Shown piece after piece: positions 26,634 to 37,076 of a stretch of 64,000 nt of DNA. Numbering within the stretch: the first letter of the stretch is position 1; each line of letters begins with the position of its first letter. Source of the stretch: Sabethes cyaneus. Lineage: Eukaryota; Arthropoda; Insecta; Diptera; Culicidae. The position numbers and the translations under genes are program-made. The stretch is from NCBI RefSeq assembly GCF_943734655.1, contig NC_071353.1:77727121-77791120 (forward strand). The letters run 5' to 3'. The notes under the pieces are model-generated. The model worked only from the letters and a program-made list of their open reading frames with translations, did no database searches and had not been told where the DNA came from.

Positions 26634-28048
26634 CACTCAACCCCCGCTAATATGAAAAACAGCTCGTTCAAATTGGGCGAGTTCATTTTTAATCTGAATA
26701 TTTGGTAACTCTATTCATTTTCACACACGCGCAAGACGCGCACCCTATGAACTTGTTGTTTTGATTTGACGAAAACAAACGTTTTGAAAACATCTCAAAC
26801 ATGCGCGAATTATAAAGGTTCGGTTTGTATAGGGGAACTGGGGGGAAAATGAACACCCTTAGCAATGACGCCATTTGTTTCCCCAGGAACCAACCAAATG
26901 CTGAAGGCACTACATGAATTGAAAGCTGGATTCATATTCCACGTATCAAAATATAAAGCTGTTTGAAAAAGGACGATTTGTCATGAAAAATTCCTCATTT
27001 TCGAAAGTGTCACATTCGAGCCTGATTTTTTTCGTGTGGGTAAAATGAACATGTAGTAAGGGCAAAATGAACATGTCATAAAAAACTAAAGTTAACATGC
27101 AGTTTGGACAAATTAAACATTATTTTACCTTATCATTGTTCTACATAAGCTGTAGATATTCAACAAGGCTGCTAAAATTAAAATTGGACTCCACAAAGTT
27201 AACATAATGTATCTTCGCCACGTTCATATAATGCTTGACTTTCAACTCGCTTCATCGGTCATTTTCCGTCTTTTTTCGAGAGACTCGATCATTTTTATTG
27301 ATTGAATTGTAATTAGGTCATGGCTGCTGATATATGGAAAATAAAACATCATTATACACATTGTTCATTTTGCCCCCATAGTGAAGTGTTTATTTTGCCC
27401 CCAAAACACCAATTGTTTCCTAGTGTTTATTATAAACAAACAGTTGATAAAAATATTTGGAATTTTCGACAGATCCACAGGACAGTGATAAGCAAACAAC
27501 ACTAAATGATACCAATAGTCGAAATTTAATTTGTTTCGCCAAAAAAGCTTATATACTATTAGTGAAAATTACCATCGGCGTCAGATTTCAACAAATATTT
27601 TTTACTTTTTCAATTTTTTTCACATTAGAAAGCTTATGATCACCACATATTGTCTCAAACAGCTTGAAATACTTCTAGGAGAAGATACCTATTGATCTGG
27701 TACAGATTTTAATCGGTTTACTGGGAATTTGGCTACCTGTTCATTTTACCTCCCCTGTTCATTTTACCCACAGTTCCCCTAATACGAAATTGGCGAAATA
27801 CGAGTTTCGACTAAAATGGTCTATTTTGAGTGCTGGAGAGAGATAAGTTGCATATGAGCTAAATTGCCAAAGCTCCAGAGCAAGAGGAAACGCATTTAGA
27901 TTTTTTGCTTTTTTTTAATTTACCGGTCCACTTTAACGTCAATTGTGTGTGACGCTTGATCGGTTTTTAATGTGAACGCATTCATACCACCGAGGTACAG
28001 ATTAAAAATGTTCAGATTAAAGAAGGCCATACCAACGGGGGTACACGG
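26634..28048. mobile_element. pogo/mariner-type element, outer
   Basis: TA-flanked (26632-26633, 28049-28050). Ends CACTCAACCCCCGCTAATAT and, reverse-complemented, CCGTGTACCCCCGTTGGTAT share the C-run core with the MITE at 53686-54090. Next to both ends are AATCTGAACATTTTTAATCT-like stretches. The interior is interrupted by the element at 26832-27779. No transposase recognised. Confidence 0.6.
26832..27779. mobile_element. TA-flanked element nested in the pogo-type element
   Basis: TA at 26830-26831 and 27780-27781; inverted ends GGGGAACTGGGGGGAAAATG and (reverse complement) GGGGAACTGTGGGTAAAATG, each followed by AACA. The motif AAAATGAACA / TGTTCATTTT recurs near both ends (27040-27120, 27365, 27395, 27740-27765). 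No transposase frame. Confidence 0.8.
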
Positions 28049-28059
28049 TACTTTGATTT

Positions 28060-28660
28060 GATTACTAGAAGCGAGTGTTTGATTACGTATCACGCTATCA
28101 CAAATTGGCGACGAAAAGGGATTTATGCCCAAGTTTCAAGCTCAAATTAAACTCATTTTGGTAAAGGCGATATCCGTGATTGTGTCCTTATAACAAGAAA
28201 CTGAATCAGATAAGTTTTTTCGGCTAAGTAGCCACCGGAGATGTTTTCAATTAGTGAATATTTTCAGCGTCTATCGCTGTGAGAGATTCAAAAGTAGAAG
28301 AAACGAAAAAAAGCTGCTTTTGTACCGTGCGCTGAGCATTGACCAAGGGTGTGCGTAAGCCCTAGATTTGCGACTTGGAGCAGCAAGAGCTGCCGCGGCA
28401 AGATAGCGGTTGGTACGCGTTGATTAGATTTGCGACAAGGCGCAGGAAGATTTGCGACAAGTAGCAGGAAGATTTTGTTTTGGCAGCAAGATAGCTAATT
28501 GCTTCGGAATAGTTATCGAATTGTATACCCATCCTTGTGAAGTGGTACAGTGTCGAATCGTATACCTATCCGTATAAGGAGATAGAGGTAATAATGTTTT
28601 CATATATTTATAGACACCTACTATTGGAAATAATGTTTTACAGAATGGATAAAAATAATG
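28060..28660 (+). other. Ty3/gypsy 5' leader (inferred), LTR not resolved
   Basis: Sequence upstream of the gag frame, with repeats of GATTTGCGACAAG and GCAGGAAGATTT at about 28425-28475. No matching second LTR exists in the window because the 3' half of the element is lost, so the LTR boundary cannot be set. Confidence 0.4.
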
Positions 28661-28950
28661 CTTTTTCAAATTTTCCGCCGTTTACGTTCGATGCTGTACC
28701 ATTGGCAGACCGTAGAGCTAAATGGTATAGTTGGAAACGCGGTTTTGAGATTTGCGTACGAGCGTCAAAAGTTATTGATTCCGATGAAAAGAAAGATTTA
28801 CTGCTGGCGAAAGGTGGTTTTGAGTTACAGGAAATATTCTTTAATATCCCTGGGGCCGATGTGACCACCGACAAGGTGAATAACATTGATTCCTACACGG
28901 TGGCGATTGAAAAGTTAGACGGTTACTTTGCCCCACGGCGTCACGAAGCA
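28645..28950 (+). pseudogene. gag: Ty3/gypsy Gag, N-terminal part (split by LINE)
   Basis: Starts at ATG 28645 (MDKNNAFSNFPPFTFDAVPL) and continues AKWYSWKRGFEICVRASKV, LLAKGGFELQEIFFNIPG, YTVAIEKLDGYFAPRRHEA. This is an insect gypsy-type capsid N-terminus. At 28950 it runs into the (AAAT)n tail of a minus-strand CR1-like LINE. The downstream half resumes at about 33708 in the same orientation with LFWGMKPEPDESLEKFLMRA, the expected continuation. Confidence 0.85.
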
Positions 28951-29069
28951 CATTTATTTATTTATTTTTGCAGTCAATCGTGTGTAGACCGTGATACAAG
29001 CTTAACCTAATGTTATCAATCGATTACATATTCTATTTATGTTTGCTCGTTTCTGCTAGTTTTCTGTTG

Positions 29070-32000
29070 TTATTGACTTGAATTACTTATTGTCCTAAAA
29101 TATTGCTTCAATTTGGTTTTTTTAATTGTGAAGTCAATAAAATTACAATGTTGGTTGTATAGCACCATCATTTGATTTATGGGCCCGAATTTAGCATAAT
29201 TAGTTCGATAATGATCCGTGGCAAATAGTGTACGAACACGTAAATTTCTAGTAGGTGCGTAAAAATTTAATTTAGATAAGAGTTCGGCAGAGTCAATACG
29301 TTGTGAGACTATGTCATTAACAAATGAGACCATTGCAAATTCACGACGCGCCTTTAATGTTTCGATATTTATAAGCTTGCAGCGGTCGTCATATGACGGA
29401 AGAGGAAGGCTCGTCCAATTTAAATTACGGAGTGCGTACAACAAGAATTGTTTTTGTATTGATTCTATTCTATTTATGTGTGCATTGGCAAACGGAGACC
29501 ATACCACGCTACAGTACTCAAGAATTGAACGAACGTAGTAAATGTAAAGTGTTTTTAATGTGTATGGGTCTCGAAAATTAAAGCTAAAGCGTTTTATGAA
29601 AGAGAGCATGTTGCTTGCTTTACAAGTAATTGTATTATAGTGATCTATAAACGTTAATTTTGAGTCTAGAATAACTCCCAAATCTCTAATTCGTTCACAA
29701 TTTTCTATCATTTGATCTCCAAGGGAGATGTTGGTTATAGGTGTATTTCGTTTCCTACTAAATTTAATTAATTTACATTTGTTCACGTTTAGTTGAAGTA
29801 AGCTCTTCTTACACCAATTATAAAAAATTTGAATTTCGTTACAAAATGTGTTGACATCTGTCTCATTTTTTATTTCTAAGTATAATTTCATATCGTCGGC
29901 GTAAATAAGGATTTTTATATTCTTGAGAACGAATGAGATATCATTAACGAATAAAATAAACAATAGCGGTCCTAAATGAGACCCTTGAGGGACTCCAGAA
30001 GTGACTTGAATGGGATTAGATGTTTTTCCTTTAAATTTAACAATTTGCTGGCGATATGTGAGATATGATTCGATCCATATTAAAAGTTCTTGATGTATAC
30101 CTATTTTTTGCAATTTGAAGAGAAGCATTGGTATATCAATGCGATCAAATGCTTTACTAAAGTCGGTATATAAGGCTTCAACGTAGTTTCCATTATCCAT
30201 TGCGTTAAGCGAAAAGTTAACAAACTCGAGTAAATTTGTTGTGGTTGAGCGTCCTTTGTAGAAACCATGTTGTGTATGAGTAATTCTATTTTTTATTTGC
30301 GAGAATACCTTCTTATTGACAATTGCTTCAAAAAGTTTTGGAATACAAGAGATAATTGCAATACCCCTATAATTACGGATATCAGATTTCTTACCAGCTT
30401 TGAACACAGGCACTAAAAAAGATCTTTTCCAGATGCTTGGGAAAATTCCAGATTGAAGGGACAAATTAAAAAGCCAGAATAGTGGAGTAGCTAGCTCTGT
30501 TGCTAGTTTCCTTATGAATGCTGGAGGTAAACCGTCTGGTCCGGGGCCTTTGGAGGGATCTAATGTTTCTAAGGCGTCTAATATTTCTAATACACTAATT
30601 TGTCTAACGTTTACGTCATTTGAGGATTCTGGAAAATGTGTAAAGTAGCCGTAATCGCGATCTTCTTCTGTGAATGTACCATAGATATCTCGGAAGAAAG
30701 TGGCAAAAAGGTCGCAAATTTCTTCTATGTTATCTGTGGTTTTTTCGTCCAAATGCATTCTAGATGGAAAGTTTTCTGATTTTAATTTTGATTTTACATA
30801 GTTGAAAAAGTTTTTTGGTTTTGATTTTATCTCACGCTCGGTTTTTTGTATATACTCTTCAAAGGCAACATTTATCGCTTGGTTTAGTTGATCACAGAGA
30901 TCAAGATAATTTGCTAAGTTATTGTCATTGTTATGGTTTTTGTATGCTTTATGTGCCTTTTGCTTGCGATTTTTTATATTTTTTATTTGACTGTTGTACC
31001 ATATAGGATGCTTTGAATGAGCCTGACGTCTTCGTTGTTTCATAGGCACCTCGTCTTTTAATATTTCAAATATGAGCTTATAGAAGGCTTCGACAGCCAG
31101 TTCTACATTGTTTTCATTTCGAAATACATGTTGCCAATTAATATTGTGAAGCCTTTGTTTTATGTTCCCATAATTTGCGGACTGAAAGTCCGATACTTTT
31201 TCATATTCGCACTCGTAGGGTCGCAGATTTTCATGTATAAATAACGAATATTCGATGGCGGTATGAAATACCTCGTTTTTCCATAATGGAGTTTGCGATT
31301 CAGTTACGCAGAAGTCTTCGCCTATGTTAGTAAACAATAAGTCTAAGTAGCAATCTTGCCTATTCTTTATGTGATTAATCTGATAAAGGCCCAAGTTGGC
31401 AGATTTGTCAAATATTAATTGCAAGGTTTCGTTTTCACCAACGACTGGCAGAAGAATGCTCTCGTTGTCAATGTCTGTAATGAAGTCAAGATTGCGTTGG
31501 TTGAAATCTCCGTATATGTGAAGCTTTATTTCAGGAGAGAGCTCAGATAAGACATTTTCCGCGACTTCAAAAAACTTTTCATAGTTTTCTTTACGTGCAT
31601 TGTTTGGAGGAAAATAGACGGACGCAAAGATATGTGTCTCACCAGCTATTCGTGCTTTCGCCCATACATGTTCAAATTCGGTAAATGATGGAGTGATTAT
31701 GATGTCTGAGTCTAGCTCTGATAGAATAGCAATTAATACACCGCCACCTGATTTCATTTCAGACAATTGATAATTACGATCATTTCTATAGACATTATAT
31801 CTATTACCAAAAACTTCCTCGCTATGTACACTATCATCCCAACTAGTTTCGGTTACAAGAATTATAGAAAAGGAGCAACATAAGATATTCTTTTGAATTT
31901 CATTAATTTTGTGAGCACTTCGCATGCGGTTTAGATTTTGGCAGTATACCGAAACTTCAGTTACCGTAGAATAATTAAGCGAAGAAGTTGATGGGGTTTC

Positions 32001-32183
32001 AATGATTAAATTATTTGGTATATTTTCCAAGCAATGTTTGGAATGAGTATTAATAGTAGCGTGGTTATCAAACATATTTACCGAACTATGACTTTTTTCA
32101 TCAAAAACACGAGTGTTGCTGCAGGCAAGCCATACAATGTGTAGCAGAAGAATTAGATGCCATCGGTCGTTGCGGTTCATCAT
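29070..32183 (-). CDS. ORF2: CR1-like ORF2: AP-endonuclease and reverse transcriptase
   Basis: 1037 codons, intact. An N-terminal exonuclease-endonuclease-phosphatase domain (~70-300: YCQNLNRMRSAHKINEI, ILVTETSWDDS, IYGDFNQRNLDF) nicks the target. A reverse transcriptase follows (~500-800: SKGPGPDGLPPAFI, LYTDFSKAFDRIDIPM, SGVPQGSHLGPLLFILFVND, catalytic YADDMKLY near 759). The C-terminal region (LKTLYIYYVRSILEYCSVVW, NRIESIQKQFLLYALRNLNW) is shared with the LINE pieces at 10.3 and 62 kb. The 5' end overlaps ORF1 by 83 nt in the +1 frame relative to ORF1. The first in-frame Met is within the overlap, so translation by reinitiation or coupling is inferred. Catalytic residues are all present, so it may be competent. 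Confidence 0.93.
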   Translation of the reverse strand: MMNRNDRWHLILLLHIVWLACSNTRVFDEKSHSSVNMFDNHATINTHSKHCLENIPNNLIIETPSTSSLNYSTVTEVSVYCQNLNRMRSAHKINEIQKNILCCSFSIILVTETSWDDSVHSEEVFGNRYNVYRNDRNYQLSEMKSGGGVLIAILSELDSDIIITPSFTEFEHVWAKARIAGETHIFASVYFPPNNARKENYEKFFEVAENVLSELSPEIKLHIYGDFNQRNLDFITDIDNESILLPVVGENETLQLIFDKSANLGLYQINHIKNRQDCYLDLLFTNIGEDFCVTESQTPLWKNEVFHTAIEYSLFIHENLRPYECEYEKVSDFQSANYGNIKQRLHNINWQHVFRNENNVELAVEAFYKLIFEILKDEVPMKQRRRQAHSKHPIWYNSQIKNIKNRKQKAHKAYKNHNNDNNLANYLDLCDQLNQAINVAFEEYIQKTEREIKSKPKNFFNYVKSKLKSENFPSRMHLDEKTTDNIEEICDLFATFFRDIYGTFTEEDRDYGYFTHFPESSNDVNVRQISVLEILDALETLDPSKGPGPDGLPPAFIRKLATELATPLFWLFNLSLQSGIFPSIWKRSFLVPVFKAGKKSDIRNYRGIAIISCIPKLFEAIVNKKVFSQIKNRITHTQHGFYKGRSTTTNLLEFVNFSLNAMDNGNYVEALYTDFSKAFDRIDIPMLLFKLQKIGIHQELLIWIESYLTYRQQIVKFKGKTSNPIQVTSGVPQGSHLGPLLFILFVNDISFVLKNIKILIYADDMKLYLEIKNETDVNTFCNEIQIFYNWCKKSLLQLNVNKCKLIKFSRKRNTPITNISLGDQMIENCERIRDLGVILDSKLTFIDHYNTITCKASNMLSFIKRFSFNFRDPYTLKTLYIYYVRSILEYCSVVWSPFANAHINRIESIQKQFLLYALRNLNWTSLPLPSYDDRCKLINIETLKARREFAMVSFVNDIVSQRIDSAELLSKLNFYAPTRNLRVRTLFATDHYRTNYAKFGPINQMMVLYNQHCNFIDFTIKKTKLKQYFRTISNSSQ

Positions 32184-33636
32184 TTGTTGTGTAAGGGTTG
32201 AGCGTTTCTCCCCGCTGAAATTGTATAGCAGGTCTCAAAGGTGGTCCAGAAAAGTGATGTCTAGCAGCCGCAAGTAGTACTCTATCCGGAGGAAGATGAT
32301 TTCGATGATTGCTGATGTTATTGTGTTGTGGATGATCGAAAGAAATATAGCTGTTATTCCTGTTGTTGTTGTAATTATTCCTGTTGATATTGTTGTTATT
32401 CCTGTAGTTGTTGTTGTAGTTGTTATTCCTATTGCTGTTATTGTTATTCCTGTTGCTGTTGTTGTTATTTCTGTTGTAATTGTTGTTGTTGTAATTTCTG
32501 TTGTAATTGTTGTTGTTATTTCTGTTGTAATTGTTGTTGCTGTTGTTGTTGTTGTTGTTGTTGTTAATATTTCTGCGGTTGTTGTTGTTGTTGTTGTTGT
32601 TGTTGTTAATATTTCTACGGTTGTTGATATTAGTCCGGTTACTATTACTGTTATAGTTATTTGATCCTCTGTTATGATTGTGACTCCTGTTGTTGTTGTT
32701 GATGTAGTTGTTGTTCATAGTAGCACGTAGTTGACGTTGAGAGCGCTTCTTCCGATTTCGCCACGCCTTGAATTCCTTAAGTTCCTGCATTTCGCGTCGT
32801 TTTATTTTTTCATCGTATTTCCTCCAGTCAGCAGACCAACGCTTTGTAGAACCAATGAATCGCCATCCCGAATGATCATTGCCATTATCATTATTCAATT
32901 CCTCAGCTATGCTAAGAACGGGTGCATGTTGGGGGGATTCTAATTGAGTAACTTTTTCCGATAAATTGTGTATCGCACCCATAATCTCTGCTGCTGGCCA
33001 ATTATATAACATGTCAGCAGAGACGGCACCATCATTTATTACATTAGACGTAGTTGAAATCGATTTAATTTCTTCGCTGATCAGTTTCAAGTCAGCTGAA
33101 ATTGATGACGTCATTGTTTGTAACGTAGCAGCTATGTTATCGTTGAATGTGTGCATCGCTATTTCCATCATAGAGGTCACGTGGTTTTTAATCGACGTAG
33201 CATTACCAGCTGTGTTTCTGCCGGCCGCCAGCTCTTTTTTAACGTCAGCGATTTGTGTTTCAATGCGCTCGATCGTTTCATGTATGGCGCATACATTATT
33301 TTGCTGTGTTGTTCGATGAATCACTTCGGAGTGATTATTAATTACTTCAACTAACTGGGCTTGTTCCGCAGTTAGCGATTTCAGATCTATAGCGACATTT
33401 ATTAGTGTTTGGCAAGAACTGCAGCACGGCAGTATATATGCCAGTGGGTCGATCTTTCTGTCTCGTTTGCGTAGGGATCCTCGCTGAACTGTAACTCCGG
33501 CACAGGCGGCATGAAATGATCGTGTGCATCCGACACATGTCAACATTACTGAATCTACGGCAGAATCCGCCAAACAAATCTCACAATTCATGTTCACAAC
33601 ACTAAACTGTAAATCTAGCACAAACAAAACGAACAA
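32101..33636 (-). CDS. ORF1: CR1-like ORF1: PHD finger, coiled coil and Asn-rich RNA-binding protein
   Basis: 511 codons; the likely real start is the Met of MNCEICLADSAVD at codon 16. An N-terminal PHD-type zinc finger (C-x2-C, LTCVGC, FHAAC, CCSSC) resembles CR1-group ORF1 proteins, which often carry PHD and esterase domains (no esterase seen here). A heptad-like helical middle (~75-220) is followed by a basic KRREMQELKEFKAWRNRKKR stretch and then ~130 residues of Asn/Arg/Tyr-rich sequence (NNNNYNRN type, DNA 32340-32710). The final segment is PPDRVLLAAARHHFSGPPLR and onward. Probable role: nucleic-acid-binding chaperone of the LINE ribonucleoprotein, inferred. No frameshift or stop. Confidence 0.88.
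   Translation of the reverse strand: MFVLFVLDLQFSVVNMNCEICLADSAVDSVMLTCVGCTRSFHAACAGVTVQRGSLRKRDRKIDPLAYILPCCSSCQTLINVAIDLKSLTAEQAQLVEVINNHSEVIHRTTQQNNVCAIHETIERIETQIADVKKELAAGRNTAGNATSIKNHVTSMMEIAMHTFNDNIAATLQTMTSSISADLKLISEEIKSISTTSNVINDGAVSADMLYNWPAAEIMGAIHNLSEKVTQLESPQHAPVLSIAEELNNDNGNDHSGWRFIGSTKRWSADWRKYDEKIKRREMQELKEFKAWRNRKKRSQRQLRATMNNNYINNNNRSHNHNRGSNNYNSNSNRTNINNRRNINNNNNNNNNNRRNINNNNNNNNSNNNYNRNNNNNYNRNYNNNNYNRNNNNSNRNNNNSNRNNNYNNNYRNNNNINRNNYNNNRNNSYISFDHPQHNNISNHRNHLPPDRVLLAAARHHFSGPPLRPAIQFQRGETLNPYTTNDEPQRPMASNSSATHCMACLQQHSCF
32340..32710 (-). repeat. AAY-rich trinucleotide tract coding poly-Asn
   Basis: On the plus strand a GTT/ATT-rich imperfect microsatellite with runs such as (GTT)n at 32540-32565 and 32580-32608; on the coding strand AAC/AAT codons. 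It also opens a plus-strand Val/Ile frame that is only a shadow. Confidence 0.9.
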
Positions 33637-33707
33637 AATTAATACGTGTCAAGCGCGAAAAGTAACGCGAGCAAATTTAAATACGTCTACACTGTTCAAC
33701 GACTGGA

Positions 33708-34825
33708 CTTGGAACGCGCTATCTGTTTTGGGGGATGAAGCCAGAACCCGATGAGAGCCTGGAGAAGTTTTTGATGCGTGCTCAAACACACGCCGGCAAA
33801 TGTAACTTTGGAAAAACCTCGATAGAAAGATCAGGAATTGCTGTAGTGGATAAATTACTCCAATTCGTCCCTGGGAATCTGCGGGAGAAACTATTACTGT
33901 TTGCGGACGTTCGCATGCGTCCGATGGTTCACGCTCAGCTTGAAACAGAACATGCTCCAACTGTGGTAAACGTGGATACTTTAGAGCTGTTTGCTTTACT
34001 CGTGGCAACAGTTAACAAAACTCGAACTCTCTACAAGCGGCTAAATCGATGAAGCGAACGTTTGGACAGGTTTACCCCACAAATTCCACTTCGATGAAGA
34101 AGTTTTCCAACAGACCGTCAAAACGACTATCTGGACGGTTGTATGCAATTGAGGACGAAGAGAATAACGAAGAGGATACTGAGCTAGTGGAAATGGTATC
34201 ATCTGCTAACGATTCTGAAGAGGTTTTATGCGCGTAAGTCGGCGGAGTACTAATCCAGATGCTAATTGATTCCGGAGTGCAATCAAACATAATTGACAGC
34301 CAAACTTGGAACATTATGTTACGCAACGGCGTAAACATCATCGGAACAATTCAACGTCCGGATAAGAAATTCAAGGCTTATGCACAAAAAGAATGCCTCA
34401 AAGTACAAGCAATGTTCGTCGCGGAGATTGTAGTGACCGATCAAAGTAATGAGTTGGGTACTGTAACTAGATTCTATATTGTAAAAGGAGGACCGCAACC
34501 TTTGTTGGGAAAAGTGACGGCGAAGAAATTAGGTGTGCTCATAGTGGGATTGCCAAGTCAGCAAGAAAGTATCCACCAGGTAAATATAAACAGGCCGTTT
34601 CCTTGTGCACGTAACATCAAAATTCATATTCCTATCGACAAATCTGTGCAACCAGTTGCCCAACGGTTGCGGCGTTTACCATTTGCGACGATGGAAAGAG
34701 TTGATGCCAAACTAAAAGAATTGGAAGCGAAAGACATTATAGAGAAAGTATCGGAGCCGTGCTCATGGGTATCCCCATTGGTTGTGGTTGTAAAGGATAC
34801 CGGAGATAAAACCATAAGTCAATAA
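33708..34825 (+). pseudogene. gag-pol: Ty3/gypsy Gag C-terminal part, protease and start of RT
   Basis: Continues the gag split at 28950: GMKPEPDESLEKFLMRAQTH, ESRGI-type segment (IERSGIAVVDKLLQFVPG), then after a frame change at 34049 KRTFGQVYPTNSTSMKKFSN. No CCHC knuckle is seen, suggesting an internal deletion. A stop/frame break near 34237 precedes the protease LIDSGVQSNIIDSQTW (~34262), where the usual Ala after DSG is Val. Pol continues with RRLPFATMERVDAKLKELEA, DIIEKVSEPCSWVSPLVVVV. The frame closes at 34825. The element is non-functional. Confidence 0.85.
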
Positions 34826-34839
34826 AGCGATACTGCGAG

Positions 34840-35432
34840 ACTCATCCATTGCCCACGATTGAGGATGTCAGATGGAAGTTAAACGGAGCCGTGTGTTTTT
34901 CTCGATTAGATATAAAAGATGCTTCCTACCTTTCTAGTTTGAACTCGCTTCTGCGTTTATCACGCATAAAGGGTTTTTTCTCTACAAGCGTCTTGTTTTT
35001 GGCATCTCTTGCGCCAGAAATGTTCCAAAAAGTTTTGGAACATGTTTTGGCAGGTTGCTCCAATACGATCAACTATGTTGACGACATTATTGTCGCAGGT
35101 AAATCAGAGCAAACACATGACGAAGCGCTGAAAGCGCTGTTTTAGAAAAATCAAAGCACAACAGATTTTTATTAAATCAAGCTAAGTGTGCATTTAATCT
35201 TTCTGAAATAGATTTTCTGGGGCATCGCTTCAATAAGAATGGAATGACAGCATCACCGAACAAAGTAGATGCAATTGGAAGCTTTAGACCACCATCTACC
35301 GTTGAAGAAGTGCATAGTTTCCTCGGGTTGGTAAACTGCGTTGGAACCTTCATTCCCAATCTTGCAACAATTTCGTTTCCTTTGCGTGAGCTTACTACCC
35401 AAGTAACCAAGAGTTTGAATAATGGTGTCTAA
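34840..35432 (+). pseudogene. pol: Ty3/gypsy reverse transcriptase remnant
   Basis: HCPRLRMSDGS-type frame noise gives way to PTIEDVRWKLNGAVCFSRLD, FQKVLEHVLAGCSNTINYVD with catalytic YVDDIIVAGKSEQTHDEALKA. A frameshift near 35145 follows, then FLGHRFNKNGMTASPNKVDA, FRPPSTVEEVHSFLGLVNCV and TFIPNLATISFPLRELT. Reading stops at 35432; RNase H, integrase and the 3' LTR are absent. Confidence 0.88.
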
Positions 35433-35644
35433 CGAGGGTAAAACAGCTTTATGTATATTAATCTATAACTTGCTAAGCAGCGTCACTTTTAGGTAATTAA
35501 CCGAACTTTCAAGCTGTCTTGGGTTCGCTGCATAGAACGCTAAGCAGCTTCAAAATAAGCTGTCAAAAACTAAGAAAAAATTAAAATTTAGCAGCACTTC
35601 TATGTTCTATTTTTATACTTCTACCTAACTTCTATATTCGTTGC

Positions 35645-35715
35645 ATTTGCCTGCTGTTGGGTTTGAACCAGGGTGTTCCGCGTTGTAAACCTATCCCGAT
35701 CCACTGCGTCACCTT
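35645..35715 (-). repeat. tRNA-like SINE head
   Basis: On the minus strand GACGCAGTGGAT (about 35701-35712, A-box-like) is followed by GGTTCAAACCC (35659-35669, perfect B-box match). Flanking sequence is not a tRNA. It is adjacent to the D block of the A-B-C-F-D repeat. Confidence 0.55.
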
Positions 35716-35744
35716 TATCGTATTCAAGCGATGTGAATTTTGCC

Positions 35745-36016
35745 AATGAGTAGTTCTTAAGTAAAAGTTCGTTTTAGAGCTTAATGCAGTGCGAGTTAAT
35801 TATAGAACATAAAGTTTGGAGCCAGGTAATTAACTAGTCGTGAAATACCGACACCATATGCTACACAACACAACACAATAATGAAGCGCATTGCATTCTA
35901 ATTTATATTTGTAATTAGAAATGTCCGAGGATTTAATTTATTCGAGTGAAATAAAAATAATTAATCTCAAATAGTTTTAGGCTCTGCTGGTTTGATCACC
36001 AGAAATGTAAACAAAA
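35745..36016 (-). repeat. A-B-C-F-D repeat, B and D blocks (C-F missing)
   Basis: 35970-36016 is the B block (reverse complement of 51724-51768: TTTACATTTCTGGTGATCAA). 35760-35960 is D (reverse complement of 59690-59880). At 35753-35756 the TTAA is intact and D continues, giving an empty site for the piggyBac insertion at 59880. Confidence 0.75.
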
Positions 36017-36300
36017 GTATAAGGGTCCATGCCTAGTGGCACGGGCGCAGGCTTGAAGTAGGACTACGAATGTAGCGCAATTCGTCTCCCAATGCTAAAG
36101 CCGGTGATTTTTGTATGAATTTCATATATAGATGCTCAAGTTGCGCATTAAAGAATTGTGTTCTTACATGTGAGAAATTCATAATTTCAACTCTTCAGCT
36201 AATTTATATGGTGGACCTGAAAAGGTCCGTTCATTAATCTCTAATTCTCAAATTTCTGACTCGTAGTGTTCATTAACAACTTTCGTCCTTCAGATGGGCT

Positions 36301-36950
36301 TAGTGATGTCCGTTAATCGTTCGATTAATTCAACTAATCGAATAACACAAGGAATATTCGAATAATTTTTAATCGAATAATGCCAGAACGAGTAGTTGAA
36401 TTAATCGAATAGTTCAATCAGTACGTATAATCCCCGAATAATGCTCGGTAATCGTTCATAATCGTTCGATTAATCGAATTATGCAAAGAAATATGCGAAT
36501 ATTTCTAATCGAAGACCACTAGACCTTTCCAGTTATGTGTGTATTGGTGCTTGAAAATGAGGCAAACAACAACAGTAAACAAAAGAGATGCATTCCTTTG
36601 TCACCAAGGTACAGAATGAGTTTCGTCTTCCACTTCCACCAGCAAATTTTCAAAATATGTGCTTGAATTTGGAACAGGATGAAAAATTTGACCGAAATAT
36701 GTGCTCTGCAGTGTGGCAAACGGAGAAACACAACTAGTAATCGCTATTTTTCGGTTTGTTCCTCCAGCATCAGCTGTTCCCCAAAATGAGGTAAACATCA
36801 TGTATATACACGCGTATTTCGTGTTCGCTAGTGTGGGTGCTTGAGCTGTCAGAAAGCTCTCTAGCACGAATAGTTGAATTAATCGATTAGTGCAGACAAG
36901 GCTCACCGATTAATCGGTAATCGAATAATTGAAAATTTCGGACATCACTA
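36301..36950. mobile_element. TIR element with TAGTGATGTCCG ends
   Basis: Left TAGTGATGTCCG and right CGGACATCACTA are perfect inverted 12-mers, each flanked inside by AATCG/CGATTA-rich repeats (36315-36500 and 36870-36930). The adjacent 8-mers (GATGGGCT, TTCCCACC) do not match, so the target duplication is lost or the superfamily differs from hAT. No transposase. Confidence 0.65.
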
Positions 36951-37076
36951 TTCCCACCAATTTAAACCCTTTGCTTCCGCGACCAAACTTTGGGTTTTCT
37001 AGCATATTTAATATTCTATTATAGCAGCTTATTGTCAATTGCAAGTAAAATTGTACCATCCAAAGTGCGATATAGC

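Larger units (their letters stand above)
28951..33707 (-). mobile_element. complete CR1-like non-LTR retrotransposon
   Basis: About 4.76 kb in minus orientation inserted in gypsy gag. 5' end (right) is inferred from where the gag frame resumes; 3' end (left) is an (AAAT)n tail at about 28951-28966. It has ORF1 (PHD finger) and ORF2 (endonuclease plus RT), both without stops. No clear target duplication, as is common for CR1-like insertions. Confidence 0.85.

Noticed and set aside
32296..32664. Plus-strand Val/Ile-rich frame
   Set aside because: Antisense shadow of the poly-Asn tract of the LINE ORF1.
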